A DNA stretch of 64,000 nt. Origin: Palaemon carinicauda (Eukaryota > Arthropoda > Malacostraca > Decapoda > Palaemonidae). Under the pieces are notes generated by a model, which saw nothing but the letters and a program-made list of their open reading frames with translations, did no database searches and was not told the origin of the DNA. Numbering within the stretch: the stretch's first letter is position 1; each line of letters opens with the position of its first letter. The position numbers were made by a program, and so were the translations under genes. Where the stretch lies: NCBI RefSeq assembly GCF_036898095.1, contig NC_090729.1:69173224-69237223 (forward strand). The letters run 5' to 3'. Of this stretch, positions 33,167 to 44,841 are shown piece after piece.

Positions 33167-33335
33167 TCTTACCCGATGATCATGTAGCTGTCAACTCTGT
33201 TGCCCGACAGAAATCTACGGTCGTGATACGCCAGCGATCGCTATACAGGTGGGGGTGTACACAACAGCGCCATCTGTGGTCAGGTACTCCAGTACTTCTT
33301 GTCAACACCACCTCAATTTTTCCTCTGTCGTGCCA
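33167..33335 (+). repeat. Left inverted terminal repeat of B2
   Basis: Matches B1 9995-10158; inverse of about 39442-39603. Confidence 0.9.
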
Positions 33336-33753
33336 CCGGCTAGACCTACTTGGATACGCTGTTGATTCTGGAGTTATTGTTCACGATTTGGTGATGTATT
33401 TGCTCTAGAGTTTAGCCTTCGCTATTCAGGAAGCTTTAACATTAGCTTAGCAAGTTTTTGGAATTAATTTGATTTAATTTTGGTGACGAAGAGAGTATGA
33501 ACTCTCTTTCACTTTTAAATGGCCGACCCTTCCCTTAGACGGAAGTGTTGGTGTCGAAGAGAGTATAGACTCTCTTTCTTAATTTTGATTAACATTGAGC
33601 CCGTCATATCGTTTTTGCCTGTTAAGATTTTATGCTATTTTAATTTTAATGTTTTTGAAAGAATTTCTTTGATAGTCTCGTACTGTTTTCAAAGTTGAAC
33701 TAACGTTTTGTTTTGTCTCCGCAGTTGTTGACGTTCAGAAAGTTCAACTTGCG

Positions 33754-33772
33754 CTCTATCGTTACGATAGAG
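33754..33772 (+). promoter_or_regulatory. Conserved leader hairpin of B2
   Basis: Same 19-nt hairpin as at 10582 and 19061. Confidence 0.5.
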
Positions 33773-34454
33773 AGAGAGTATTCACGGTTTCACGTTGCAG
33801 TAAGAGTAAACCGATTCTAGCGTTTTGTTCATTCTTTCTTAGCTTAAATGGTTTTAATTCTAATAAAGGAACTTTTTATTTGGGAAATCTTTCAGTTTTT
33901 TTCCTTTAACAATAATATGTTTTAACGATATATATAATTGGGCTCATCTTTCAGGTTCTAAGTCGAGAGAGAGAGAGAGAGAGAGATAGAGACGGAGGGA
34001 GAGAGAGGAGGATAAACGTTTCGTTCAAGCGGGTAAAGTTGTTATCGTTTTTGCTCTTCTCCCTAGTCTCTTTAGGGGAAGAAGGTAAACGTTTCTAGAG
34101 TTTTATTCTTGTTCCCAGGCTTTATGCGGTGAGAGATTTTAAACGTAGTTTATTTGATCTAGTGTTTAGTCTCTTTTCCAGCCACTGAATTCTTTATCTT
34201 TCATTATGTTTTTCTGTTACATTGTAATACTGTTTTCGCAATTACTAACTTTTAATGAAGGATAGAATTGCGTGTTTCAGGTACAAACCACTTAAAGTTT
34301 CGAGTTCAGTGAAATAAGTGCAAACAGAAAATCAAAAGTGATAAAGTGATAAGCGCAAAGTGTTACAGTGTTGCGTTCGAGGGTTCGTCTGTTCGTGCCA
34401 GTTGTTCGCCTAGTCTGGGACCTCTTACAAGCTCCCAAGCCCAGGGGAGAAGTA

Positions 34455-36588
34455 ATGTCGAAGGACTTATGGGTTCATCAGGCCTTGATCGACGAACAGA
34501 CGTTTCCCTCCGTGGTTTCGGGTGTACCCACTCACGTAGCCGACGTGATCACCCCACCCACACAAAGACGAGAGAGCCCATTTATTCCTCGTCTGCGGAA
34601 GAGGTTTCTCGCAGAAACCATGGACCAAATCTTGCAGCTTTTAAGTGCAAGTCGGTCCCTTCCGCGCAAGTCCAACGGCCTAGGTGTAGCCACTGCCACT
34701 GGGTCAGTTCGGACTTGCTGCAGTACGACAACTGCACACCTCCCAGAGAGGCAAGGTGGTACCGCAACAGGCAGTAACTCCGTCTGTTGCCGCACCAGCT
34801 GTTTTAGACCCTCAGTCTCAACGGACAGTAGCTCCGTTTGTTGTTGTCTTTCATAGACCCTAGTGGTCCATGCTGCAGACTATACAGTCTCAGCTTGCTC
34901 CTTCATACAGGAGTATCATGCTGGAAGGTTGACAATGCAGCCTGTTAACTTACAACCCGCCGAGGTTGTGCGCTCAGCAGATACTGCGGCTGCCTGCTCC
35001 CACCCTCCACCTGTGAGAGCTCCACCTCCGATGCGCAGTCCACCCTGCCAGACGCATGTTCTTGCTGCGCCTCCTGCTTTCATGCGTGAGTTGCCGCATC
35101 GGGAGTTGCCGGGTTCCAGCACTATGAGGCAACCTCCTCAACCCATGAAGCAGGAGCCTCATGCTATGCGGCATCCTCCTCAACCCATGAGGCAGGAGCC
35201 TCATGCTATGCGGCAACCTCCTCTACCCATGAGGCAGGAGCCTCATGCTATGCGGCATCCTCCTCAACCCATGAGGCAGGAGCCTCATGCTATGCGGCAT
35301 CCTCCTCAACCCATGAGGCAGGAGCCTCATGCTATGAGGAGCCTCATGCTATGCGGCATCCTCCTCAACCCATGAGGCAGGAGCCTCATGCTATGCGGCA
35401 ACCTCCTCTACCCATGAGGCAAGAGCCTCATGCTATGCGGCATCCTCCTCAACCCATGAGGCAGGAGCCTCATGCTATGCGGCATCCTCCTCAACCAATG
35501 AGGCAGGAGCCTCATGCTATGAGGAGCCTCATGCTATGCGGCATCCTCCTCAACCCATGAGGCAGGAGCCTCATGCTATGCGGCAACCTCCTCAACCCAT
35601 GAGGCAGGAGCCTCATACTATGCGGCATCCTCCTCAACCCATGCGGCATGAGCCTCATCCCTTGCAGCATGAGCCTCATCCCATGCAGCATGAGCCTCAT
35701 ACCATGCAGCATGAGCCTCATCCCATGCAGCATGAGCCTCATCCCATGCAGCATAAGCCGCATGCCATGCAACATGCTCTGCATACCTTACAGCATGCTC
35801 TGCATTCCTTAAAGCATGCTCTGCATACCTTACAGCATGCTCTGCATACTATGCTCTGCATACAGCATGCTCTGCATACTATGCTCTGCATACAGCATGC
35901 TCTGCATACCTTACAACATGCTCTGCATTCCTTACAGCATGCTCTGCATACAGCATGCTCTGCATACCTTACAGCATGCTCTGCATACCTTACCGCATGC
36001 TCCTCAGTCACATCTTTGGTTGTTGCCAACTCACAAGACTGTCAAGCAGTTTCATAACGTTGCCTTCTGGTCTGCTGCTTTTGCACCAGTGAAACCCTCA
36101 CTGAGAGAACTTAGCTTTTCTCGGATATGGTTCCTGTAGATGAGAAAGTGCTATTCTCCCTCCTTCTGATATTCCCTTGAGGACTCTGTCATTTGGAGAG
36201 GAGCCTTAAGCTGCTTAGCCTCCTATGGACTTTTATTTAAGCATAACATGCTTCCAGGGAGGGTAATGGTTCCGCTTCAGTCGCTAACCTCGTCTGTTGC
36301 CACACCTGCTCCCATAGACCTTGAGCTTTGTTGCAAGACATGCAGTCCAAGCTTAGTCCTTGTTAGAGGATTTTTTGTTTACGGAGTCAGTGTGTCACTG
36401 GGAAGACGTTCAACAACCAGCAGAGGTGACTTGTTGTGACGCAGTGCGGCAACCTCAGCAACCCGATAAGGAGTTGTCTGTACTACCCAGACAGTCTAGA
36501 CAGTTTCGGGTTGTCGCTGTACTTCCTCGCTTCCCCATGGTTGACAGTTCACAGACTGTGCAACAGTACCATGATCTTGTGTCCGGCT
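34455..36588 (+). pseudogene. Gag-like ORF1 of B2
   Basis: Same layout, start (ATG 34455), rearranged segment order and frame breaks as B1 11281-13357. Differs mainly in the repeat array. Confidence 0.6.
35124..36000 (+). repeat. 21/42-bp coding minisatellite in B2 gag
   Basis: Same three-stage array as 11950-12775. B2 has one extra MQHEPHP unit and a different arrangement of HALHTLQ units, making it about 50 bp longer. Confidence 0.92.
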
Positions 36589-36849
36589 CCGTCAGACGAC
36601 TGGCTTTTAAGAGCTCCCACAAGTCGTCGCTGTCTGGAGAATCTCAGATGGACTATGGATCTGACCAAGGAACTGGGCCTCCTGGTCAATTTAGAGGAGT
36701 CCCAGCTCGTCCCATCCCAGACCATTGTCTACCTGGGTATGGAGCTTCAGAGTCGAGCTTTTCGGGCTTTTCCGTCGGCCCCAAGGATCTACCAAGCCCT
36801 AGAATGCATCCAGAGCATGCTGAGAAGGAACCGATGCTCAGTCAGGTAG
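36589..36849 (+). pseudogene. Truncated RT of B2
   Basis: DDW box onward only; same deletion joint as in B1. Confidence 0.85.
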
Positions 36850-38026
36850 TGGATGAGTCTAACAGGGACACTTTCATCGCTGGCCCTGTTCATCGAGTTA
36901 GGGAGACTCCACCTCCGCCCCCTTCAGTATCATCTAGCTGCTCACTGGATAAAGGACATGACGCTAGAGACGGTCTCAGTTCCTGTTTCCGAAGAGAGGA
37001 GGTCTACTCTAACGTGGTGAAAGAACAGCTTTCTTCTCAAGGAAGGTCTACCTTTGGCTGTTCAGAAACCCGACCGCCGTCTCTTCTCGGACGCATCAGA
37101 CACGGGCTGGGGTGCGACTTTGGACGGACAGGAATGCTCGGGAACATGGAATCAGGAGCAAAGGACACTTCACATCAATTGCAAGGAGCTGTTGGCGGTT
37201 CATCTGGCCTTGATAAACTTCAAGTCCCTCCAGCTTAACAAGGTGGTGGAGGTGGACTCTGACAACACCACAGCCTTGGCTTACATCTCCAAGCAGGGAG
37301 GGACTCATTCGTGGAAGTTGTTCTAGATCGCAAGGGACCTCCTCATCTGGTCAAAAGATCGAAAGCTCACGCTGGTAACGAGGTTCATTCAGGGCGATAT
37401 GAATGTCATGGCAGATCGCCTCAGCCGGAAGGGTCAGGTCATCCCCACAGAGTGGACCCTTCACAAGAATGTTTGCAGCAGACTTTGGGCCCTGTGGGGT
37501 CAGCCAACCATAGATCTGTTCGCTACCTCGATAACCTAGAGGCTCCCGTTGTATTGTTCTCCGATTCCAGACCCAGCAGCAGTTCACGTGGATGCTTTTC
37601 TGCTGGATTGGTCCCATCTCGACCTGTATGCATTCCCGCCGTTCAGGATTGTCAACAGGGTACTTCAGAAGTTCGCCTCTCGCAAAGGGACACGGCTGAC
37701 GTTGGTTGGCTCCCCTCTGGCCCGTGAGAGAATGGTTCATAGAGGTACTGCAATGGCTGGTCGACATTCCCAGGACTCTTCCTCTAGGAGTGGACCTTCT
37801 ACGTCAACCTCACGTAAAGAAGGTACACCCAAACCTCCACGCTCTTCGTCTGACTGCCTTCAGACTATCGAAAGACTCTCAAGAGCTAGGGGCTTTTCGA
37901 AGGAGGCAGCCAGAGCGATTGCCAGAGCAAGGAGGACATCCACTCTCAGAGTCTATCAGTCTAAAGGGGAAGTCTTCCGAAGCTGGTACAAGGCCAATGC
38001 AGTTTCCTCAACCAGTACCACTGTAA
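36850..38026 (+). pseudogene. RNase H and MT-like region of B2
   Basis: Same motifs and same lesions as in B1, including the frame change near 37323 and the TAG near 37537. The overlap with the YR frame is kept. Confidence 0.85.
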
Positions 38027-38922
38027 CCCAGATTGCTGACTTCCTGTTACATCTAAGGAACGTAAGATCCCTTTCAGCTCCTACGATCAAGGGTTACAGA
38101 AGTATGTTGGCAGCGGTTTTCCGCCACAGAGGCTTGGATCTTTCCACCAACAAAGATCTACAGGACCTCCTTAGGTCTTTTGAGACCTCAAAGGAACGTC
38201 GGTTGTCCACTCCAGGCTGGAATCTAGACGTGGTCCTAAGGTTCCTTATGTCATCAAGATTTGAACCTCTCCAATCAGCCTCTTTTAGGACCTCACATTA
38301 AAAACTCTTTTGATCGTGTGCTTGGCAACAGCTAAAAGAGTAAGTGAGATCCACGCCTTCAGCAGGAACATAGTTTTCACATCTGAAACGGCTACATGTT
38401 CCTTGCAGCTCGGTTTTTTGCTAAAACAAGCTTCCTTCACGTCCTTGGCCTAAGTCGTTCGAGATCCCAAGCCTGTCCAACTTGGTGGGGAACGAACTGG
38501 AGAGAGTACTTTGCCCAGTTAGAGCTCTTAGGTACTATCTAAAAAGGTCATAACCTTTACGAGGACAATCAGAAGCCTTATGGTGTGCTATCAAGAAGCC
38601 TTCTCTTCCAAGGTCTAAGAACTCAGTTTCTTACTAAATCAGGCTTCTGATTAGGGAAGCACATTCTCATCTGAAGGAAGAAGACCTTGCTTTGCTGAAG
38701 GTAAGGACACATGAAGTGAGAGCTGTGGCTACTTCAGTGGCCTTCAAACAGAACCGTTCTCTGCAGAGTGTTATGGATGCAACCTATTGGAGAAGCAAGT
38801 CAGTGTTCGCATCATTCTATCTCAAAGATGTCCAGTCTCTTTACGAGAACTGCTACACCCCGGGACCATTCATAGCAACGAATGCAGTAGTAGGCGGGGG
38901 CTCAGCCACTACATTCCCATAA
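37736..38922 (+). pseudogene. Tyrosine recombinase of B2, broken
   Basis: Core-binding domain intact to 38301; HEVR and FYLKDV in 38692-38922. The stops in between are the same as in B1, so the damage predates the split of the two copies. Confidence 0.88.
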
Positions 38923-39310
38923 TCCCATAACCTTTTTTAACCTTTCTCTTGAATACTTTTTATGGGTTGTACGGTCGGCTAAGAAGCCTTCCACATCCTT
39001 GTTGATTTGGCGGGTGGTCAATTCTTTCTTGAGAAGCGCCGAGGTTAAAGGTTGTGATGAGGTCCTTTAATATGGGTTGCAGCCCTTTATACTTCAGCAC
39101 CTAAGAGTCGTTCAGCATCCTAAGAGGACCGCTACGCTCAGTAAGGAAGACGTACTTAATAAAGGCAGAGTAATGGTTCAAGTCGTCTTCCTTACCAGGT
39201 ACTTATTTATTTTATGTTATTTTTGAATAACTAATAAAATGAAATACGGGATACTTAGCTTCTTTGTTAACATGTATGCTGGTCTCCACCCACCACCCTG
39301 GGTGTGAATC

Positions 39311-39400
39311 AGCTACATGATCATCGGGTAAGATTAATATTGAAAAATGTTATTTTCATTAGTAAAATAAATTTTTGAATATACTTACCCGATGATCATG
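39311..39400 (+). other. Internal complementary region of B2
   Basis: Same as B1: left-end complement, AAAAAT (39343-39348), right-end complement. Confidence 0.92.
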
Positions 39401-39441
39401 ATTTAATTGACCCACCCTTCCTCCCCATAGAGAACCAGTGG

Positions 39442-39603
39442 ACCGAGGAAAAAATTGAGGTGGTGTTGACAAGAAGTACTGGAGTACCTGACCACAGATG
39501 GCGCTGTTGTGTACACCCCCACCTGTATAGCGATCGCTGGCGTATCACGACCGTAGATTTCTGTCGGGCAACAGAGTTGACAGCTACATGATCATCGGGT
39601 AAG
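39442..39603 (+). repeat. Right inverted terminal repeat of B2
   Basis: Inverse of 33167-33335; terminal stretch continues to 39644. Confidence 0.9.
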
Positions 39604-39714
39604 TATATTCAAAAATTTATTTTACTAATGAAAATAACATTTTTCACAACAACTATCCCATCTAGCAGTAGAGATACTGAGATGGGCCGAAATCCACTTG
39701 ATACCACTATTAGT

Positions 39715-40514
39715 CTGCATGAATGAAAAGGTTTGACTGGCCCTTATTCTTTTCTTCATCATCCCCTCTCTTGGGGGAAAGAAGCATCCTCAGTTCTCTG
39801 CATAGCTGACCTCAAACCACTGCAGGTAAACCATGCTCCCTTGTGTTCCTAGTATTAATATTAATACTGTTACGTCCCCATACCCTGACGAGGTGGTATT
39901 GGGAAAGTCCTAGTCTACAAGTTTCCATCTAAAGAACTTCAGAACAACTTTTTAGGACGAGTCACACTTCTTCATACCTTCACACACAGCTTGCGTAGGC
40001 CGCAGATCTTACGTAACAAGGTTCTAGTGAGGTGCAAGGACTCCTTATTTCTTGGGTGCTTACACACTCAAATAACGAGCCCCCGGGAAAAGCTAAAAGC
40101 CAGACTGGCTGGGACGTCCACCCTTCCTAATGGATGAGTCACCCCTATTAAATAGTGTGGTTTGTATCCCAGTTACGGAACAAATGACATTCGTAGATAA
40201 TTTGTATTTTTCCTAACTATACAAACCTTAGCTATTTAACCAAACTTGCCCGCCAGCCCTATCCCCCTTGAAGTCCTACCTCCAAGCAAAGTGATTTCAA
40301 GCACAGGTGTGTGAGATGGGGTGGGGGTAGCAAGCTACCCTCCCCAAACCTCGTTAACTAGCGGTGTGGGTAGTAAACCCTCGTTAAAAATTAATGGCTC
40401 GTCATTTCAGCTACGCCGAAAGTAATACCCCTATTAAATAGCTAAGGTTTGTATAGTTAGGGAAAATACAAATTATCTTCGAATTTGGCATATTACTTCC
40501 GAATTTGTCATGTT
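39715..40514 (+). repeat. Element D: 3' region, ICR (40141-40245) and right ITR
   Basis: Starts at TCTGCATGAATGAAAAGG, equivalent to 9011 in A. The ICR and right ITR follow as in A and G. The terminus carries a small duplication: CTTCGAATTTGGCATATTA followed by CTTCCGAATTTGTCATG. Confidence 0.88.
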
Positions 40515-40596
40515 AATACACAGGATTGTTGATACTGTAATTTTTTAAAGTTTCTTTGTTAATAATTATTGTATGAACTGTATAACTTTATTGCAG

Positions 40597-40677
40597 ATAA
40601 CATTGCAATGATGCAGGAGGACAGCAACGGGGATTTTGAAATTGTCGATAAGAAGATGGCTGGCTTACTTACATCAG
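40597..40677 (+). CDS. Candidate 81-bp host exon, phase 1-1
   Basis: A consensus acceptor (CTTTATTGCAG) and donor (CAG-GTAAGA) bound 81 bp that are open in only one of three frames. In that frame it encodes a peptide containing MQEDSNGDFEIVDKK, an acidic/polar stretch unlike any mobile element here. Splice phase is 1 on both sides, so it could be skipped without shifting the frame. I do not recognise the protein. Flanks (to about 41190) look like intron. It might be a chance exon-like segment, but signal quality and codon use favour a real one. Confidence 0.45.
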
Positions 40678-41194
40678 GTAAGACAACTTACTGCTACACT
40701 GAGTGGTTTTTGTTATTTTATATTTACCAGCACATGATGTCTAATGCAGTTTTTTTATTTTTTTATTAAGGTAACTTTAGTTATGCACTGTTATAAGCTA
40801 CAGCAGTTTAACTAAACCAATGATTCACAGCAGCCATAGATAATGAAAGGTCTTGCCCAAAAGATTTGTTTCTAAACAAGAATGAAAAATTAGAGTAATG
40901 TGAAGTTGAAAGCATTCAGATGATTTGATAGGAAAAGATCAAAAGTAAAAGACAGGAAGTATTGCAGTCGAGGTTAAAGGGACATGGCAAAAATTCTTTC
41001 AAGTATCATCTATCGTGTGCCTTACAGTACAGGGTATACAGTGTGTTAACTCCACGGAGAAGTGGGAAAGAAAACATTATTTCCTAAATGTCCATGAAAT
41101 TACTCTTATGCACCCTAAGATTTTCCCTTTACTGTATATATTGGGGCAATTATCTCTCTCTCTCTCTATCTTTCTCTCTATTACCAATATTAAA
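40678..41194. other. Intron-like or LINE 5' flanking DNA
   Basis: No convincing coding sequence. Contains a short CT-rich stretch near 41150-41180. The LINE fragment begins at about 41195; no ORF1-like protein is seen. Confidence 0.4.
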
Positions 41195-41208
41195 TAATGG
41201 GGATGAAA

Positions 41209-42137
41209 CACAAACCATAATAGTGATGAATGCACAGGGTTTAGTCACGAGTAACTCTAAAAGGAAAATAGTGTTCTTAGAAGATCTAACCCAAATTGAA
41301 AAAATAGATATATTAAATATAAGTGAAACATGCTATTCCCAAGAGACTGGCAGTGATGACCAGATATAGGGTTTCCAAACTTATAGATCTGACAGAACAA
41401 ATAGGAATCAAGGGGAACTGCACTATATGGAAGAGACATAAATCAAGGAAAAGTCTGTGAAAAATACAGCAACACAGAATGTGAATTGATTGCGGTAGAA
41501 TTTGAATCTGAAAAACTAAGAGAATATTGTAGTTTACAGACCCCCAAATACTAAGGAGTTTGACATAATGATAGAAAAAATAGATGATATATGTAGAAAC
41601 CATAAAGACTGGAATATACTCCTATCCGGAGATTTTAACTTTCCTTTCGTGGATTGGAAAGAACGGATAGAAGAAAGTGGTTGTATGTATACACATAAAA
41701 AAGAGAGTAATAGTAGCGCAGAAGATAAGAGGCAATTTGAAAAGCTTCAAGATATGCTATTAGAACATAATATGTAACAAATAAACCACATTCCAACAAG
41801 AAAGGAAAATGTCCTAGATCTAGTATTTGTGAATGAGGTGAATTATGTTAAAGAAATAATAGCGTACGATACGGGAATTTCAGACCATAATGTCATAGAA
41901 TTAATAGTACATTCCAAAGCAAGTGATCACAGAATTAATCAAAGCACAAAACATTGGGAAGGATATGGAAAATATAATTTTTATAGTAAGATTATAAAAT
42001 GGTCAGAAATAAATGAAGAACTGAATAAAGAATGGAAAAATGTGTTTGTAAGTGATAATATACAGGCAAATACGGACATACTGTACAAAATACTGGAGAA
42101 AATTGTTGAAAAAAAATGTACCGAAGAAAAACAATAA
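41209..42137 (+). pseudogene. AP-like endonuclease domain of the second LINE
   Basis: Motifs in order: MNAQGL near 41230 (N-terminal Asn), DILNISET (catalytic Glu near 41325), ILLSGDFNFPFVDWK (41609-41650), VLDLVF (41814) and GISDHNVIE (Asp-His near 41880). All lie in one frame, interrupted by several stops between 41367 and 41560 and one at 41775. Would nick target DNA. Dead. Confidence 0.85.
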
Positions 42138-44157
42138 ACAAAAGACATGCATACCAAGAGAAAGAAGGATCTTATTTCAGAAAATTAGAAAGTGGAAGAA
42201 AAATCTTACAAAAGAAAAAAATGTGTGGAAAATGATGGAAATAAAATGTAAGATAGAAAATGCAGAACAAAAGATTATACAGTCCAAAGAAAATGAAAAA
42301 AGGGACTTAGAAGAAAGGACACTTCAAAATATAAAAAGAAACCCTAAAGTACTTTACTCCTATGCAAAAAAGATGAATAAAGGGAGATTAGAGATAGTCC
42401 CTCTAAGAATTGAAGGACGGCTAACGAATGAAAAAAAGGAAATATGCAACATATTAGCATAAAAATATAAAAGTAAGTTCACACCAAGAATTGCAAATGA
42501 GAATAATGAAACAGAAATGAGAGAAGAAAATGTCGAATATCTAACGGATATAGATATTAATGAAGCAGATATTGTCAAGGCTATAAACGAAATTAAAAAT
42601 GGATCAGCAGCCGGACCAGATGGAGTTCCAGCGATTTTGTTAAAAAAAAATGCAAACACTATCGCGAAGCCGCTTGCAATACTGCTAAGACAAAGTGTAG
42701 ATATGAGCGAGATATATGTTAAACATAAATTAGCTTATATAACCCCTATCTTCAAAAGTGGATCAAGACTAGAGGCAAGCAATTATAGACCTGTTAGTCT
42801 AACATCACATATTATGAAAGTGTATGAGAGGGTAATAAAAAAGAAAATAATGGATCATTTGGTTAAAAATAATTTGTTTAATATAGGTCAACATGGTTTT
42901 GTGCCCGGAAAAAGTACACAAACCCAACTGATAGCACACTATGAAAACATACAAAAATATGATAAATGAAAAAGACACAGATGTGATCTATCTAGATTTG
43001 CAAAAGCCTTCGACAAGATAGACCACAATATATTAGAGAAAAAAATGAGAAAGCATAATATTGTGGGAAAGATAGGAAAATGGGTAAAAGAATTCCTGCA
43101 AAACAGAAAACAGATAGTGGTTGCAAATGACGAGAAATCAGATGAAGCTCAGGTAATATCTGGCGTGCCACAAGGTACGGTTTTAGCTGCACTGCTGTTT
43201 GTTATTATGATCTCAGACATAGACTGTGATGTTGAAAACTCCGTAGTGAGAAGTTTCGCCGATGACACAAGAATAAGTAGAGAAATTACTTGTGATGAAG
43301 ATAGGAACTCACTACAAAGAGATCTAAACAAAATATATGAATGGGTGGAGATAAATAGGATGGTATCTAACTACGATAAATTCGAATCAATGAATTATGG
43401 AAACAGAGAAGGAATGGTATATGCATACAAGGGACCTAATAACGAGACAATCATAAAAAAGGAAGCAATTAAAGACCTTGGTGTAATGTTAAATAGGAAT
43501 ATGTTATGCAACGACCAAATAGCAACACTGTTGGCAAAATGTAAAGCAAAAATGGGAATGTTATTCAGACACTTTAAAACAAGAAAAGCTGAACATATGA
43601 TTATGCTTTACAAAACTTATGTACGTAGTACACTCGAGTACTGCAATGTGATATGGTACCCACACTACCAAAAGGATATTGCACAAATAGAGAGTGTACA
43701 AAGGTCCTATACTGCTAGAATAGAAGAAGTTAAGGACCTTGACTACTGGGAAAGACTGCAAATTTTAAAACTATACAGTCTAGAAAGGAGAAGGGAACGC
43801 TACATGATAATACAAGCATGGAAGCAAATAGAAGGAATTACTGAAAACATCATGGAGCTAAAAATATCAGAAAGAGCAAGCCGAGGTAGATTAATAGTGC
43901 CAAAAAATATACCAGGAAAACTAAGGAAGGCGCACAGGACATTAATCCACTACGCACCAGCAGCGATAATGCAGCGACTATTTAATGTGCTGCCAGCTCA
44001 TCTAAGAAACATATCAGAAGTGAGCGTAGATGTGTTTAAGAATAAGCTCGATAAATACCTAAGATGCATCCCAGACCATCCAAGACTGGAAGATGCAAAA
44101 TACACCGGAAGATGCATTAGCAACTCTCTGGTGGATATACGAGGTGCCTCACACTGA
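42138..44157 (+). pseudogene. Reverse transcriptase of the second LINE
   Basis: NGSAAGPDGVP, ITPIFKSGSR, NYRPVSLTSH, FVPGKSTQ, then SGVPQGTVLAALLF and the SFADDTR catalytic box (near 43250). Motif A (expected near 42995-43015) is broken: between 42960 and 43005 the frame shifts out and back, a T appears lost in the D-F-A-K region, and TGA 42967 ends the first part. The rest (43045-44157) is uninterrupted and holds the LEYCNVIW thumb/C-terminal motif. Confidence 0.88.
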
Positions 44158-44205
44158 GGGACCTGGGGGAACCCAAACAAAAAATAAGGCAATAAGGTAA
44201 GGTAA

Positions 44206-44206
<1 letters not shown>

Positions 44207-44258
<52 letters not shown>
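44207..44258. repeat. CT dinucleotide microsatellite, about 26 units
   Basis: Uninterrupted CT repeat directly after the 3' end of the second LINE. Confidence 0.98.
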
Positions 44259-44261
<3 letters not shown>

Positions 44262-44594
44262 ATTTTTGAATTTTGTAATGAAAGAAAACCCTGTTTTGTT
44301 TTAAATGTTATAAAAATAATGCAGAGGCAGTCTAGATTCTTGAGATTTATCACTTTCCATGCTGAGGTTTTCATTCTCTATTATGAAAACATCGGTTCTA
44401 TGAAAAAGATATCTTAGAGTTTTGCTTCAATCATAAAGCTGTGGTACTGGTGGTTGTTTAACCTTGCATTACATAAGTCTGGTTGTACAACAGTTCACAG
44501 GAGCTATCCTTATGTTCACAAACGTGAGGAAGAAGCTGCCATTTTAGGGTAGGGATAAATAAGCTAGTCTGGTTGCTGACAAAGTCCTCCTACT
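44259..44594. other. Spacer, nothing recognised
   Basis: Unique-looking AT-rich DNA between the microsatellite and the 3' tail of the - strand LINE. No gene seen. Confidence 0.4.
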
Positions 44595-44841
44595 AATTAT
44601 TATTATTATTATTATTACTATCCAAGCTACAACCCTAATTGGAAAAGCAAGATGCTATAAGCCCAGGGGCTCCAATAGGGAAAAATAGCCCAGTGAGGAA
44701 AGGAAATAAGGAAATAAATAACTGAAGAGAACAAATTAACAATAAATCATTCTAAAAAAAGTAATGTCAAAAGAGATATATCATATATAAACTATTAACA
44801 ACGTCAACAACAAAAATGTCATATATAAACTATAAAAAGAC

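Larger units (their letters stand above)
33153..39644 (+). mobile_element. Element B2: near-identical copy of B1 inside D
   Basis: About 6.5 kb, matching B1 end to end apart from scattered single-base changes (for example TTTTGATCGTG for TTTTCCTCGTG near 38310) and a repeat-number difference of about 50 bp. It has ITRs, ICR and the same broken genes. It lies in the RNase H of D at GGTAC-TTTTT, where A and G read GGTACCTTTTCA. Flanks differ completely from those of B1, so it is a separate insertion and not an assembly repeat of the locus. Confidence 0.93.
27814..40514 (+). mobile_element. Element D: family I DIRS element carrying B2
   Basis: Own sequence is 27814-33152 and 39645-40514. It has both ITRs, a Gag-like ORF, RT, and RNase H up to the B2 insertion. 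After B2 only about 65 bp of RNase H remains, and then the 3' region follows directly at TTAG-TCTGCATGAATG (about 39711-39715). The rest of RNase H, the MT-like domain and the entire YR gene are deleted. It abuts the right end of X head-to-tail. Confidence 0.88.
41195..44206 (+). mobile_element. Second LINE family (CR1/L2-like), broken
   Basis: Endonuclease plus RT on the + strand in AT-rich DNA (clearly lower GC than the DIRS elements). The 3' end carries an AATAAGGTAAGGTAAGG-type short tandem, followed by a CT microsatellite. Belongs to a different family from the AAT-tail LINE: AFADDT-type box, different spacing and base use. Clade placement is from general motif style only. Confidence 0.8.

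Noticed and set aside
33153..39644. B2 as an assembly duplication of B1
   Set aside because: Flanks are entirely different and biologically sensible (RNase H of D), and the copies differ by many single bases and by repeat number.
44170..44206. Telomere-like repeat at the end of the second LINE
   Set aside because: The repeat is AAGGT-type, not the arthropod TTAGG, and only two to three units long.
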